Shown piece by piece: positions 9,245 through 18,133 of a stretch of DNA of 64,000 nucleotides. The DNA is taken from contig JABTBR010000019.1 of the NCBI GenBank assembly GCA_013284265.1, positions 51,908-115,907 of the forward strand. Direction: 5' to 3'. The position numbers were made by a program, and so were the translations under genes. The notes beneath the pieces are model-generated. The model did no database searches. It saw only the letters and a program-made list of their open reading frames with translations, and had not been told where the DNA came from. Source of the stretch: Oxalobacteraceae bacterium. Lineage in GTDB: Bacteria; Pseudomonadota; Gammaproteobacteria; Burkholderiales; Burkholderiaceae_D. Within the stretch, counting starts at the first letter, position 1, and each line of letters begins with the position of its first letter.

Positions 9245-9268
9245 GCGGGCCTTCAGTGGCCCGCTTTG
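9245..9268 (+). terminator. Intrinsic terminator after dcd
   Basis: GCGGGCC (9245-9251) and GGCCCGC (9258-9264) form a perfect 7-bp stem with loop TTCAGT, followed by a short T run, 22 bases after the dcd stop. Confidence 0.7.
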
Positions 9269-9313
9269 CCGTCGATACCAAGTCAACAAGGTTGATATCG
9301 ACGGGAGAACAGC

Positions 9314-9658
9314 ATGGTACAGGCAATCGGATCATCTGCCAGCGCAAGCGGCGCCGCCAGCGGCGGTGACAGCGCAAGCAGCATCGCGGCTTTGCAAAAG
9401 CAACTGGCCGCGGTCCAGAAGCAGTTGACGGAAGCGCAGAAGGACAGCAGTGAGGCGGGTCAGCAGAAGGCTGAATTGCTGGCGCAGCAGCTTGAGGCGA
9501 TCCAGGCGCAGATCGCGCAGCTGCAGGCCGCCGCCGCGCAGAAGGCCGCCCTGCAGGCCAGCCAGGCCGCCCAGGCGGCCAGCCAGGAGCCGGATCGCGG
9601 CCAGGGCGATGAGCGCCGCTATGCCACGGTCGGCAGCGTGATCGACACGCAGGCCTGA
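9314..9658 (+). CDS. Small coiled-coil protein, FlxA-like
   Basis: This encodes 114 residues. A Ser/Ala/Gly-rich N terminus leads into an Ala/Gln-rich predicted coiled coil (ALQKQLAAVQKQLTEAQ, then AELLAQQLEAIQAQIAQLQ) and a short charged tail. The layout matches FlxA-like proteins (PF14282), small proteins often found near surface or motility genes, whose function is unclear. A good ribosome binding site (GGGAGAAC) precedes the ATG. It is flanked by the dcd terminator and by a hairpin before the glycosyltransferase operon, so it looks like a single-gene transcript. Confidence 0.75.
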   Translation: MVQAIGSSASASGAASGGDSASSIAALQKQLAAVQKQLTEAQKDSSEAGQQKAELLAQQLEAIQAQIAQLQAAAAQKAALQASQAAQAASQEPDRGQGDERRYATVGSVIDTQA

Positions 9659-9724
9659 GCGGCCGCCATGGGTGACATTCCGTGCGGACGGGGAGGGCGG
9701 ACCTGACCAGAATAACGACAAAGC

Positions 9725-9752
9725 GAGCTGCCCGGCCAACGGCGGGCAGCTC
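9725..9752 (+). terminator. Strong hairpin between flxA-like gene and glycosyltransferase operon
   Basis: GAGCTGCCC (9725-9733) and GGGCAGCTC (9744-9752) form a perfect 9-bp stem with a 10-base loop. No T run follows, so it could be a weak terminator, an mRNA stabiliser or a leader structure of the downstream operon, whose start is 22 bases away. Confidence 0.5.
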
Positions 9753-9773
9753 CATAAAGCGAACAATAAGAAC

Positions 9774-10724
9774 ATGAATAAACTTAGCGAGCCGACCATC
9801 GCGATATTGGTGCCTTGCTATAACGAGGCCCAGACCATCGCCACCATCGTGCGCGATTTCCGCCTTTGTCTGCCGCAGGCTCACATCTACGTATTCGATA
9901 ACAACTCCAGCGACGACACCGCGCGGATCGCCCGTGAAGCCGGCGCCATCGTGCGCTCGGTGCCGCTGCGCGGCAAAGGCAGCGTGGTGCGGCGCATGTT
10001 CGCCGACATCGAGGCCGACGCCTATGTGATGGTCGACGGCGACGACACCTACGACGCCAGCGTGGCGCCGCAACTGGTCGCGCGCCTGCTGAACGAGGGA
10101 CTGGATATGCTGGTGGGGAACCGCGTCAGCGCGGAGCAGGCCGCCTACCGTCCCGGCCACCGCTTTGGCAACGCCTTGCTGACGGGCTGTGTGTCCTTCC
10201 TGTTCGGCCGTACCTTCACCGATATCCTGTCGGGCTACCGGGTGTTCTCGCGGCGCTACGTCAAATCCTTCGCCGCCCATTCGGCCGGCTTCGAGATCGA
10301 AACCGAGCTGACCGTGCACGCGCTGGAGCTGCGCCTGCCGGTGGGCGAGGTGGAGACCATCTACAAGGCGCGGCCCGAAGGCTCGGAGAGCAAGCTCAGT
10401 ACTTATCGCGACGGGCTGCGCATCCTGTTGACCATCCTGCGCCTGTTCAAATCGGAGCGGCCGCTGGCCTTCTTCTCGCTCGGCTCCGCGGCCTGCGCGC
10501 TGGTCTCGCTCGGACTGGCGCTGCCGCTGGTGGCCACCTATCTGGAAACCGGCCTGGTGCCGCGCCTGCCGACGGCGACGCTGTGCGCGGCGATGATGCT
10601 GTTCGGCGTGATCCTGTTGGTGTGCGGCATCATCCTCGACGCGGTCACCAAGGGCCGCATCGAACAGAAACGTTTCGCCTACCTGGCCCAGCCCGCGCCG
10701 CCGCTGTTTCCCGCCCATGGCTAG
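9774..10724 (+). CDS. GT2 family glycosyltransferase (polyprenyl-phosphate sugar synthase type)
   Basis: This encodes 316 residues. The N-terminal GT-A domain has ILVPCYNEAQTI, FDNNSSDDT and the metal/sugar motif VDGDDTYD (residues 87-94). Two C-terminal membrane helices follow, as in GtrB and dolichyl-phosphate-mannose synthase relatives. It probably loads a sugar from a nucleotide donor onto undecaprenyl phosphate at the cytoplasmic face. I chose ATG 9774 because it begins the conserved domain directly; an upstream start at 9672 would add an unconserved, hairpin-spanning segment. It overlaps the GtrA gene by 8 bases, which points to one operon. Confidence 0.88.
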   Translation: MNKLSEPTIAILVPCYNEAQTIATIVRDFRLCLPQAHIYVFDNNSSDDTARIAREAGAIVRSVPLRGKGSVVRRMFADIEADAYVMVDGDDTYDASVAPQLVARLLNEGLDMLVGNRVSAEQAAYRPGHRFGNALLTGCVSFLFGRTFTDILSGYRVFSRRYVKSFAAHSAGFEIETELTVHALELRLPVGEVETIYKARPEGSESKLSTYRDGLRILLTILRLFKSERPLAFFSLGSAACALVSLGLALPLVATYLETGLVPRLPTATLCAAMMLFGVILLVCGIILDAVTKGRIEQKRFAYLAQPAPPLFPAHG

Positions 10725-11103
10725 GACGGCGACCCAGTTCCTGCGCTTCGCGGTCGCCGGGATAGTTGGCCTGCTGGCCGACATCACGGTGCTGTATGGC
10801 GCGCTGTTCCTGCACAGCGGCCCCTATCTTGGGCGCCTGCTGTCCTTCCTGGCGGCGGTGTGGTGCACCTGGCGTCTGAACCGCCGCTATGCCTTCGTCG
10901 CGACGGCCTCGCCGTGGTCCGAGTGGTGGCGCTATCTGATGGCCATGAGCGTCGGTGCGCTGCTCAACCTGGGCGTGTACACCGTGACGCTGCGGCTGTT
11001 GCCGGAGGCGCTGTGGCTGCCGGCGCTGGCAGTGGCGCTGGGCTCGCTGGCGGGCATGCTGCTCAACTTCCTGAGTGCCAAGCGCTTCGTCTTTTCTTCC
11101 TGA
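10717..11103 (+). CDS. GtrA family membrane protein (lipid-linked sugar flippase)
   Basis: This encodes 128 residues with four membrane helices and the GtrA pattern FAVAGIVGLLADITVLYG, TWRLNRRYAF and LNFLSAKRFVF. GtrA proteins are thought to flip undecaprenyl-phosphate-linked sugars across the inner membrane. The start overlaps the stop of the GT2 gene (ATGGCTAG). With the GT2 gene before and the GT-C gene after, it makes up a complete Gtr-type module: load, flip, transfer. Confidence 0.88.
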   Translation: MARTATQFLRFAVAGIVGLLADITVLYGALFLHSGPYLGRLLSFLAAVWCTWRLNRRYAFVATASPWSEWWRYLMAMSVGALLNLGVYTVTLRLLPEALWLPALAVALGSLAGMLLNFLSAKRFVFSS

Positions 11104-11113
11104 TCGGCTTCCC

Positions 11114-12985
11114 ATGACATTGTTGACCGCGCGGCTGGCCGCGCTTGAGGCCTGGTTCGCGCGGCGCACCGCGTTTTTGCAGCACCCCAAGGCGGTGCGC
11201 TATGCCCTCGTGCTGATGCCGCTGCTGTTTGGCCTGTACGTCCTGCTGCAGGGACAGGACGACAACTGGGACTTGCGCAACTACCATCTGTACAACGCCT
11301 ATGCGCTGATGAACGGTCGCATTGGTTTCGACCTGGCGCCGGGCCGCTTCCAGACCTACTTCAATCCCACCATCGACCTGCCGCACTACCTGCTGCTGAA
11401 CTGGTTTTCGGCGCCGCTGGCCGGCTTCGTGTTCGGCGTGCTGCATGGCCTGAACTTCGTGCTGCTGTTCGCGATCGCCCGCGAGCTGCTGGGCAAGGGC
11501 GAAGCCGGCGGCGGCTATCGCCTGCCGCTGCTACTGGCGGCGGCCGGCACGCTCGGTCCGGCCTTCCTGGGCGAGATGGGCAATTCGATGGGCGACAACA
11601 CCACCGCGCCGCTGGTGCTCGGCTCGCTGTGGATGGTGTTGCGCCACTGGGAACTGCTGTTGCGCTGGAACGCGCGCGCGGCACGGACGGCATTGCTGGC
11701 GGGCCTGCTGATCGGCATGGGTACGGGCCTCAAGCTCACCAATGCCACTTATGCCGCGGCGCTGTGCCTGGCCCTATGCGCGCTGCCGCTGGGCTTCCGG
11801 GCCTGGCTGCGGCTGAGTTTTGTGTACGGTGCCGGCGTGTTGGGCGGGATCGCGCTGACGGCCGGCTGGTGGTTTTGGAAGATGTGGCTGATGTTCGGCA
11901 ACCCGTTGTTCCCGCAATTCAACAACGTCTTCCACGCGCCATTGGCGCGCGAGAGCGGTGTGATCGACACCTATTTTTTGCCGAAGAATCTGGGCGAGAC
12001 GGTGCTGTGGCCTTTCCTGTTCTGGCTCGATTCGCATCGCGTTTCGGAACTGCCGATCAAGCTGGCGATGTGGCCGGTCGTCTACACGCTGTTCCTTGCG
12101 CTGGCCTTGACGCTGCTGTGGCGCCGTCTGCGTCCGCGCGGGCTGGCGCCGGCGCGCAGCGTTGCCGGCGCGCGCGGTGCCTTCGTGCTGATGTTCTTTG
12201 GCCTGGCCTTCGTGGCCTGGATGCGTCTGTTCAGCATCTACCGCTATCTGATTCCGCTGGAACTGCTGGTGCCATTGGTGATCGTACTGCTACTGCAATG
12301 CATACTGCCACGTATCGACATGGCCAGGCGCCTGGCCGGCTACCTGCTGGTGGCGCTGGCGCTGGGATCGCACCCGGTACCGGAATGGGGCCACGTGGGC
12401 TGGACCGCGCGCGGCTACAGTGCCGAGGTGCCGGACTTGCCGGCGCCCGGACAGACCCTGGTGTTCATCGTCCAGCCGCATCCGCCGCTGGCCTGGCTGG
12501 CCACCTTCTTCCCGGCGCCGGTGAAGTTCATCGGCCTCGATACCGGTTTCCCCGAATCGGCGCTGTACCGCGCCCAGGTCGCCGCGGCCCTGGCCGAGCG
12601 CGCCGGTCCGCACTATGTGATGCTGGCGGCGGCGAAGAACGAAAAAGAAGTCACGCGCCAGCACAAGCTCGATGCCGCCAGATGGCTGGGACTGACCGGC
12701 AGTGAGTCCGGCTGCGCGCGGCTGGAATGGCTGTCGCAGCGGGTGCGCCTGCAACTCGATTTCCGGCGCCTGCCGACGGGCGGCTGCACGCTGGACCTGC
12801 AGGCACGGCACCAGTTGGACCTGGTAGCGCTGGACGCCGGCATCGTCGGCGAGGCCGCCCAGCATATCGTGCCCTACGGCTTGCAGCTCGATGCCGCCAG
12901 CTGCAAAGTCTATCCCGCAGCGGTCGGGGAGGAACGCTATCCTTACCGCTTGTGCGCAGTCAGGACGTCGCCGCCGGGCAAATAA
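11114..12985 (+). CDS. GT-C-like integral membrane glycosyltransferase, third Gtr gene
   Basis: This encodes 623 residues with about ten hydrophobic helices and a soluble C-terminal domain (about residue 450 onward) containing several cysteines. An acidic motif, DDNWDLRNYH, stands in the first periplasmic loop, where GT-C enzymes carry their catalytic Asp residues. It is likely to transfer the flipped lipid-linked sugar to an envelope acceptor (LPS, protein or another polymer), by analogy with the variable third gene of gtr operons. I chose the ATG at 11114, 10 bases after the GtrA stop. No clear ribosome binding site is visible, so translation may be coupled. It runs 43 bases into the convergent histidine kinase gene. 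Confidence 0.75.
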   Translation: MTLLTARLAALEAWFARRTAFLQHPKAVRYALVLMPLLFGLYVLLQGQDDNWDLRNYHLYNAYALMNGRIGFDLAPGRFQTYFNPTIDLPHYLLLNWFSAPLAGFVFGVLHGLNFVLLFAIARELLGKGEAGGGYRLPLLLAAAGTLGPAFLGEMGNSMGDNTTAPLVLGSLWMVLRHWELLLRWNARAARTALLAGLLIGMGTGLKLTNATYAAALCLALCALPLGFRAWLRLSFVYGAGVLGGIALTAGWWFWKMWLMFGNPLFPQFNNVFHAPLARESGVIDTYFLPKNLGETVLWPFLFWLDSHRVSELPIKLAMWPVVYTLFLALALTLLWRRLRPRGLAPARSVAGARGAFVLMFFGLAFVAWMRLFSIYRYLIPLELLVPLVIVLLLQCILPRIDMARRLAGYLLVALALGSHPVPEWGHVGWTARGYSAEVPDLPAPGQTLVFIVQPHPPLAWLATFFPAPVKFIGLDTGFPESALYRAQVAAALAERAGPHYVMLAAAKNEKEVTRQHKLDAARWLGLTGSESGCARLEWLSQRVRLQLDFRRLPTGGCTLDLQARHQLDLVALDAGIVGEAAQHIVPYGLQLDAASCKVYPAAVGEERYPYRLCAVRTSPPGK

Positions 12986-14658
12986 GGAGGGCGCGGGCCG
13001 CCTAGGGGCGCTGCCGGTAGCACAATCTCGACGCACAGGCCGCCGCCATCGGGCCGGTTCGTCGCACTGATACCGCCGCCGTGGGCCTGCACTACTTGCT
13101 GGGCGATCGCCAGCCCGAGGCCGTGGCCTTCAGTGCTGCGCAGGGTATCGCTGGAGCGGAAAAAAGGCCGGAAGATCGCCTCCAGATCGGCCGGCGCCAC
13201 GCCGGGGCCGCGATCGAGCACGCGAATGTGCAGCTGGCGCTTCTCGGGCCGGGCATCGAGCTGCAACTGCACGGTGCCGCCCTCGGGACTGTGCTTGATG
13301 GCGTTGCGCACCACGTTTTCGATGGCGCGGCCGAGCAGGTCGGTCTGCCCCATCACCAATACATCGGCGTCGCCCTCGATCACCACTTTGCGGCGGGCGC
13401 TGGCTGCTTCGAAGCTGGCGTCGTCGGCGATCTGGTCGAGCAGTTCGGCCATGCTGATTTCCTCCGGCAGCGCGCTCAGGGCGCCCGCTTCGAGCCGCGC
13501 CAGCGTCAGCAGCTCGCCCACCAGTTTGTCCATGCGGACGCTTTCGCGTTCGATTCTCTCCATAGACGCGGCCATTTTTTCCGGCTGCTGGTGCGCCAGG
13601 CCGATCGCCGCCTGCAGCCGCGCCAGCGGCGAGCGCAGCTCGTGCGATACGTCGTGCAGCAGGCGGGTCTGGCCGTCGATCAGATTGCGCAGGCGTGCCG
13701 TCATGCGGTCGAAATCGCGGCCCAGATCATTCAGTTCGTCGCCGCGCTTGTCTTTGCCCGCGCCGAAACGCGGCGCCAGATCGCCGCCAGCCGCCGCTTC
13801 AAAAGCCTGACGCAGGGAGCGGATCGGGCGTGAAAAATACCAGGCCAGCAGCACCGCGAACAGCAGGCTGGCCAGCACCGCGGTCAGGATAGGCACCCAT
13901 GGCTTAAGCGGTTCAAAACGCGGACCGGGCGGACCCTGGCGGCCGCCAGGACCTTGCGGGCCGCCCCGATTCGCGCCATCTTCGCCGCCCATCGGGCCGC
14001 CGCGCATGGCCGGGCGATCGCCTGCCGTGGGTGAGGGGCCGCCATTGAATGGATCGTGTTGCGTGCGTTGCGGCATGCCGGAGCGCTGGCCCGGTTCGGT
14101 ATCGCCGTTCTCGCCATCCTCGCCATTGCGGCGCGGCCGGTCGGGCGGGGCGGGTGGGCGCTTCCGCGGCGACAGCACCGCCTGCGCGCTTTCCAATTCG
14201 GTGTGCGCCAGTCCCGCCAGCAGCGGCCGTTCCGGGCCGTCGAGGCCGCGTTGGTGCTCGCGCGAGGGCAGGAACAGCAGGTAACGATGGCCGTCGCTGC
14301 CGCTCACTTCGCGCACCACGCGGTGGGCGCCTTCCGTCTTGAGCAACTGGCGCGCTTCGCCCTGCATGGCCGGGGTGACGACCCGTCCGAGCAGCTCGTG
14401 GCCTGTATCGTCGAGTGCGAACACGCGGTGATGGTCCATCGCTTCGAGCAAGGCGCGCATCGCCTTGGCGCCGCCGAATTGTAGCGTGGAGGCTGCCGCG
14501 TTGATGGCCATTTCGGCCGGCGGGCTGGTGTCGATGTCGGCGCCCGCGCCTTGCTGCGGGTTGCGGTTCTTCAGCCAGATGGCGCCGCCGATGCCGACGG
14601 TAGCCGCCAGCTGGGCCAGCAGGATACACAGGAAAAACTTCCAGAACAGGCGGCCCAC
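12943..14658 (-). CDS. cpxA: CpxA-like sensor histidine kinase with Gly/Pro-rich periplasmic loop
   Basis: This encodes 571 residues from a GTG start, 4 bases after the response regulator stop. The order is: membrane helix near residues 7-29, a long periplasmic loop, a second helix about 251-273 (VPILTAVLASLLFAVLLAWY), HAMP, the HisKA motif HDVSHELRSPLARL, then HATPase_c with NAIKHSP, DRGPGVAP and GHGLGLAIAQQ. The sensor loop is about 220 residues, some 80 more than in E. coli CpxA. Its second half (about 160-250) is low-complexity Gly/Pro/Arg (MRGGPMGG, GGRQGPPGPR). The kinase is paired with the CpxR-like regulator and probably senses envelope stress; the symbol is given by similarity of the pair. 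Confidence 0.85.
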   Translation of the reverse strand: MGRLFWKFFLCILLAQLAATVGIGGAIWLKNRNPQQGAGADIDTSPPAEMAINAAASTLQFGGAKAMRALLEAMDHHRVFALDDTGHELLGRVVTPAMQGEARQLLKTEGAHRVVREVSGSDGHRYLLFLPSREHQRGLDGPERPLLAGLAHTELESAQAVLSPRKRPPAPPDRPRRNGEDGENGDTEPGQRSGMPQRTQHDPFNGGPSPTAGDRPAMRGGPMGGEDGANRGGPQGPGGRQGPPGPRFEPLKPWVPILTAVLASLLFAVLLAWYFSRPIRSLRQAFEAAAGGDLAPRFGAGKDKRGDELNDLGRDFDRMTARLRNLIDGQTRLLHDVSHELRSPLARLQAAIGLAHQQPEKMAASMERIERESVRMDKLVGELLTLARLEAGALSALPEEISMAELLDQIADDASFEAASARRKVVIEGDADVLVMGQTDLLGRAIENVVRNAIKHSPEGGTVQLQLDARPEKRQLHIRVLDRGPGVAPADLEAIFRPFFRSSDTLRSTEGHGLGLAIAQQVVQAHGGGISATNRPDGGGLCVEIVLPAAPLGGPRPPYLPGGDVLTAHKR

Positions 14659-14662
14659 GGCG

Positions 14663-15352
<690 letters not shown>

Positions 15353-15417
15353 TGCAGCGCTACTATTCAGTGTCGATCCGGCCATGATAGCGCACCTTGC
15401 AGAGCGGTTAGCGCCGC

Positions 15418-15432
15418 TTTACCCGCTTTTAC
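15418..15432. promoter_or_regulatory. CpxR-type box 1
   Basis: TTTAC-CCGCT-TTTAC is an exact match to the CpxR consensus (GTAAA-N5-GTAAA read on the other strand). An imperfect extra half, TTAGC, lies one 10-base turn upstream at 15408-15412. It is located between the divergent cpxR-like and spy-like genes. Confidence 0.75.
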
Positions 15433-15463
15433 ATGGCAAGCCACCGCGTGCCCAAGGGCCATC

Positions 15464-15499
15464 TTTACATGCTTTTACGTCCCGCTAACGGCGCTTTAC
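15464..15499. promoter_or_regulatory. CpxR-type boxes 2 and 3
   Basis: TTTAC-ATGCT-TTTAC (15464-15478) is a second exact CpxR-type box. It is followed by CTAAC-GGCGC-TTTAC (15485-15499), in which one half is degenerate. They lie 59-94 bases before the Spy-like start, a suitable place for activation. Confidence 0.75.
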
Positions 15500-15557
15500 A
15501 TGGCCGGATCGCACAATGGCTGCTCTTCACAGACATCTTCACAAGGACTGCGCAAAA

Positions 15558-16190
15558 ATGAACAAGAACAGACAAGGCGTGCGAGACCTGCTGCTGCTGA
15601 CCGCACTGGCACTGCCACTGGCGGGATGGAGCGGCATCAGCAGCGCCGCCGAGGACAATGGCGGCCCTGAATATGGCCGCGCCGAACGTGGCGGCCCCGG
15701 CGGTCCAGGCGGCCCGGGAAGGGCCAGCCCAGCCGGCCCCGGCGCCGAACAATGCGGCCCGGATGGCGCCGGACCGGAGCATGGCCCGCAGGACGGTCCG
15801 CCTCCGGGCGAACATGGTCCGCGCGGTCCGCAAGGTCCGCATGATGTCATGGGCGTCTTTGGGCGCGGCCCGGAATTGCCCTTCCTGCGCGGCATCGAGC
15901 TGACGGAAGCCCAGCAGGACAAGCTGTTCGCCATCCTGCATGCTCAGGCGCCGTTCCTGCGCGAGCAGGGCAAGGCGGCCGACAAGGCCCATGCGGCGCT
16001 GCGCGCCCTGAACAAAGCGGCGGCCTATGACGACGCCAAGGCGGCCGCATTGGCCAACAGCGCGGCGCAAGCCATGGCCAGTATCGCCCTGCAGCAGGTA
16101 CGCACGCAGCAAAAGGTATTGGCCCTGCTGACGCCTGAACAGCGCAAGCAGCTGGCAGAAGACAAGCCACATCGTCCCGTCCGTCCCTGA
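15558..16190 (+). CDS. Spy/CpxP-like periplasmic protein (LTxxQ motif)
   Basis: This encodes 210 residues. A signal peptide ends near ISSAA (about residue 35). The next ~60 residues are Gly/Pro-rich low complexity (GGPGGPGGPG, GPQDGPPPGEHGPRGPQGP). The C-terminal helical part has two LTxxQ-type motifs, ELTEAQQ and LLTPEQRKQL, which define the Spy/CpxP family of periplasmic chaperones and Cpx modulators. The ATG at 15558 directly precedes the signal peptide. It faces the cpxR-like gene across CpxR-type boxes, just as cpxP faces cpxRA in enterobacteria. The Gly/Pro-rich segment resembles the periplasmic loop of the partner kinase, which may reflect a shared interaction. Confidence 0.85.
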   Translation: MNKNRQGVRDLLLLTALALPLAGWSGISSAAEDNGGPEYGRAERGGPGGPGGPGRASPAGPGAEQCGPDGAGPEHGPQDGPPPGEHGPRGPQGPHDVMGVFGRGPELPFLRGIELTEAQQDKLFAILHAQAPFLREQGKAADKAHAALRALNKAAAYDDAKAAALANSAAQAMASIALQQVRTQQKVLALLTPEQRKQLAEDKPHRPVRP

Positions 16191-16220
16191 AGTTTGTTGG
16201 TCCACCCATAGGAGAACCAT

Positions 16221-16877
16221 ATGTCGATCAGTGCCATCAATTCCAGCAGCGCAGCAAGCCAGTTGAACTACATGAGCAAACTGTCCAACGCCACCGAGGC
16301 AAGTTCGTCGGACGCCACCGGGGCCACCCGCGGCGCACCGCCGCCGCGCCGCCCCGAAGGCGGCGGCTTCATCGAGGCGATCGCCAGCGCGCTGCAGCAG
16401 ATCGGTGTCAGCGACAGCAGTTCCAGCACTGGCGCCAGCACCAACACCGACAGCACCGACAGCACCGACGCCACCAGCGCCGCACAGGCACTGGGTAGCT
16501 TCCTGCAGGACCTGATGGCATCGCTGCATACGCAGGGCAATGACAGTTCCGGCCCGCCGCCATACGGCGAAGCGGGGCAGGTGGGCGGTCCCGGTGGCGC
16601 TGGCGGTCCAGGCAAGCTGGAAGCCGACCTGCAAAGCCTGATCGCCAAACTTACTTCCGGCACCGACAGCGGCACGGACAGCAGCGACAGCACCAGCGCC
16701 ACCGAGGCAAGCAGCGACAGCACCACCGCGCTGGAAAGCTCGTTCAAAAACCTGCTGGAAAAACTGGGTGGCGACAGCAGCGATTCAAGCAGCAAGCTGG
16801 CGTCCTTCCTGGAGGCTTTGTCGAGCAATCTTCCGGGGGTGGGCAGCAGCGGCAACCTGATTAACACCACGGTCTGA
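16221..16877 (+). CDS. Ser/Thr/Asp-rich low-complexity protein, unknown function
   Basis: This encodes 218 residues with no signal peptide. It starts MSISAINSSSAASQLNYM. Three low-complexity acidic stretches (repeats of TDSTDSTD and SDSTS type) separate short amphipathic helices such as GGFIEAIASALQQIGV, ALGSFLQDLMASL and LESSFKNLLEKLGG, which look like repeats of one helix pattern. A Gly/Pro segment (GGPGGAGGPG) echoes the neighbouring Spy-like protein. A strong site, TAGGAGAACC, precedes the ATG, 30 bases after the Spy-like stop, so it probably belongs to the Cpx-controlled transcript. Composition recalls secreted or surface proteins, but no family is recognised. Confidence 0.7.
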   Translation: MSISAINSSSAASQLNYMSKLSNATEASSSDATGATRGAPPPRRPEGGGFIEAIASALQQIGVSDSSSSTGASTNTDSTDSTDATSAAQALGSFLQDLMASLHTQGNDSSGPPPYGEAGQVGGPGGAGGPGKLEADLQSLIAKLTSGTDSGTDSSDSTSATEASSDSTTALESSFKNLLEKLGGDSSDSSSKLASFLEALSSNLPGVGSSGNLINTTV

Positions 16878-16908
16878 GGCAGCGGCCCAGCCACTCAAGG
16901 AGCAATGA

Positions 16909-17784
16909 ATGACAATGGAGCACGATCACCACGAGCATAGCCTGGCACAAGATCTGGCGGCGATGATGCGGATGGCGTCGAACCGGCGCCAGTCGCTGCG
17001 CTGGCTGCTGGCCGGTGCGGCGGTCCTGCCGGTACTGGGCTGCGGCGGCGGTTCGTCCAGCAGCGACACCAGCACCGCCAGTACCACCACGACGACGACG
17101 CCATCGACCGGCACCAGCACCACGCCTGCCACCGGCACCTGTGGTCTGATACCGGAAGAAACCGGCGGCCCGTATCCGGGCGACGGCACCAACAGCAACA
17201 GCGGCGGCATCGTCAACGTACTGACCCAGTCGGGCGTGGTGCGCAGCGATATCCGCAGCAGTTTCAACGGCCCCACCGGCGTGGCGGCGGGGATTCTGCT
17301 GACGATCAAGCTGCAGATCGTCAACGCCAACAATAGCTGCGCCTCGCTGGGCGGCTATACGGTCTATCTGTGGCATTGCGACCGCGATGGCAACTACTCG
17401 CTGTATTCGAGCAGTATCTCGGCGCAGAACTATCTGCGCGGCGTCCAGGAGGCCGACAGCAGTGGCAACATCAGCTTTACCACCATCTTCCCGGGTTGCT
17501 ATTCGGGCCGGATGCCGCATGTGCACTTCGAGGTGTATCCAACACTGGCCAAGGCGAGCAATGCCGGGAACCGCATCAAGACTTCGCAGTTCACCTTCCC
17601 GTTGGCTACCTGCAGCGAGGTGTATGCCACCAGCGGCTATAGCGCCAGTGTGCGCAACCTGGCGCAGATCAGTTTTGCGTCGGACAATGTGTTCAGCGAC
17701 GGCACCAGCCTGCAAATGGGGACGATGTCGGGCAGTGTGACGGACGGCTATGTGCTCACGCTGCAGGTGGGCGTGAGCGCATAA
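16909..17784 (+). CDS. Intradiol ring-cleavage dioxygenase-fold lipoprotein
   Basis: This encodes 291 residues. A twin-arginine segment (SNRRQSLRWLLAG, arginines 26-27) precedes a hydrophobic stretch and a lipobox-like VLGC (Cys45), so export as a lipoprotein is likely. A Ser/Thr-rich linker follows. The catalytic-type domain has ETGGPYPGDG, YTVYLWHCDRDGNYS, FPGCYSGRMPHVHFEVY and a late SVRNLAQISF segment. The Tyr, Tyr, His, His pattern matches the iron ligands of protocatechuate 3,4-dioxygenase relatives. Secreted members of this group are common in soil bacteria, with uncertain substrates. It lies 31 bases after the Ser-rich gene on the same strand. Confidence 0.82.
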   Translation: MTMEHDHHEHSLAQDLAAMMRMASNRRQSLRWLLAGAAVLPVLGCGGGSSSSDTSTASTTTTTTPSTGTSTTPATGTCGLIPEETGGPYPGDGTNSNSGGIVNVLTQSGVVRSDIRSSFNGPTGVAAGILLTIKLQIVNANNSCASLGGYTVYLWHCDRDGNYSLYSSSISAQNYLRGVQEADSSGNISFTTIFPGCYSGRMPHVHFEVYPTLAKASNAGNRIKTSQFTFPLATCSEVYATSGYSASVRNLAQISFASDNVFSDGTSLQMGTMSGSVTDGYVLTLQVGVSA

Positions 17785-17998
17785 GCGGGGAAGACGAGTA
17801 GAGGGAGGCAAACAACAGGCTGCGGCGGCGCTGTGATGTGGTGCAACCGCGACTGAAAAACTACCGGCAGCGCTGGGAGAACGAGGTTCTTCCTGCGTTG
17901 CCTTTTTATTTTCCCGCTTTCGTGTGGGGTGTCGTCGTGCTTCAGCCGGCACGCGATGGCTGTGTGCGCCGCATGCCGGATATGTCTTCAGTCTGTCT

Positions 17999-18133
17999 TT
18001 AAACCGAACCCATGAAGCCCAGATTGGTGTCGGTGAAATTACCCAGATTTTTGAATACGGCATTGACCTCATCGACTTGCAAACCGAACCACTGGGCCAG
18101 TTGCGCCGCATACTGGTCTACCGACGTGGTCGG
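17999..18133 (-). pseudogene. Remnant of a DUF1501 gene (C-terminal 44 residues)
   Basis: On the minus strand this reads TTSVDQYAAQLAQWFGLQVD and continues to NLGFMGSV before a TAA at 17999-18001. This is the C terminus of the DUF1501 proteins encoded at 18963-20429 and 22578-24020, which end with SVEQYAATLATWFGL and NLGFM-type sequence. Nothing of the other ~440 residues is present. The fragment joins directly to the truncated DUF1800 gene just upstream and is out of frame with it, so the gene pair was collapsed by a deletion. Confidence 0.85.

Noticed and set aside
9672..9773. N-terminal extension of the GT2 glycosyltransferase
   Set aside because: It would include the hairpin at 9725-9752 and unconserved residues; the domain begins at 9774.
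16420..16760. Repeated CACCGACAGCACC-type units that look like a direct-repeat array
   Set aside because: They are codon repeats for Ser/Thr/Asp inside an open reading frame; spacing is irregular and there are no spacers, so not a CRISPR array.
17785..17998. Short frames after the intradiol-fold gene
   Set aside because: No ribosome binding site or conserved pattern; probably the end of the upstream transcript.
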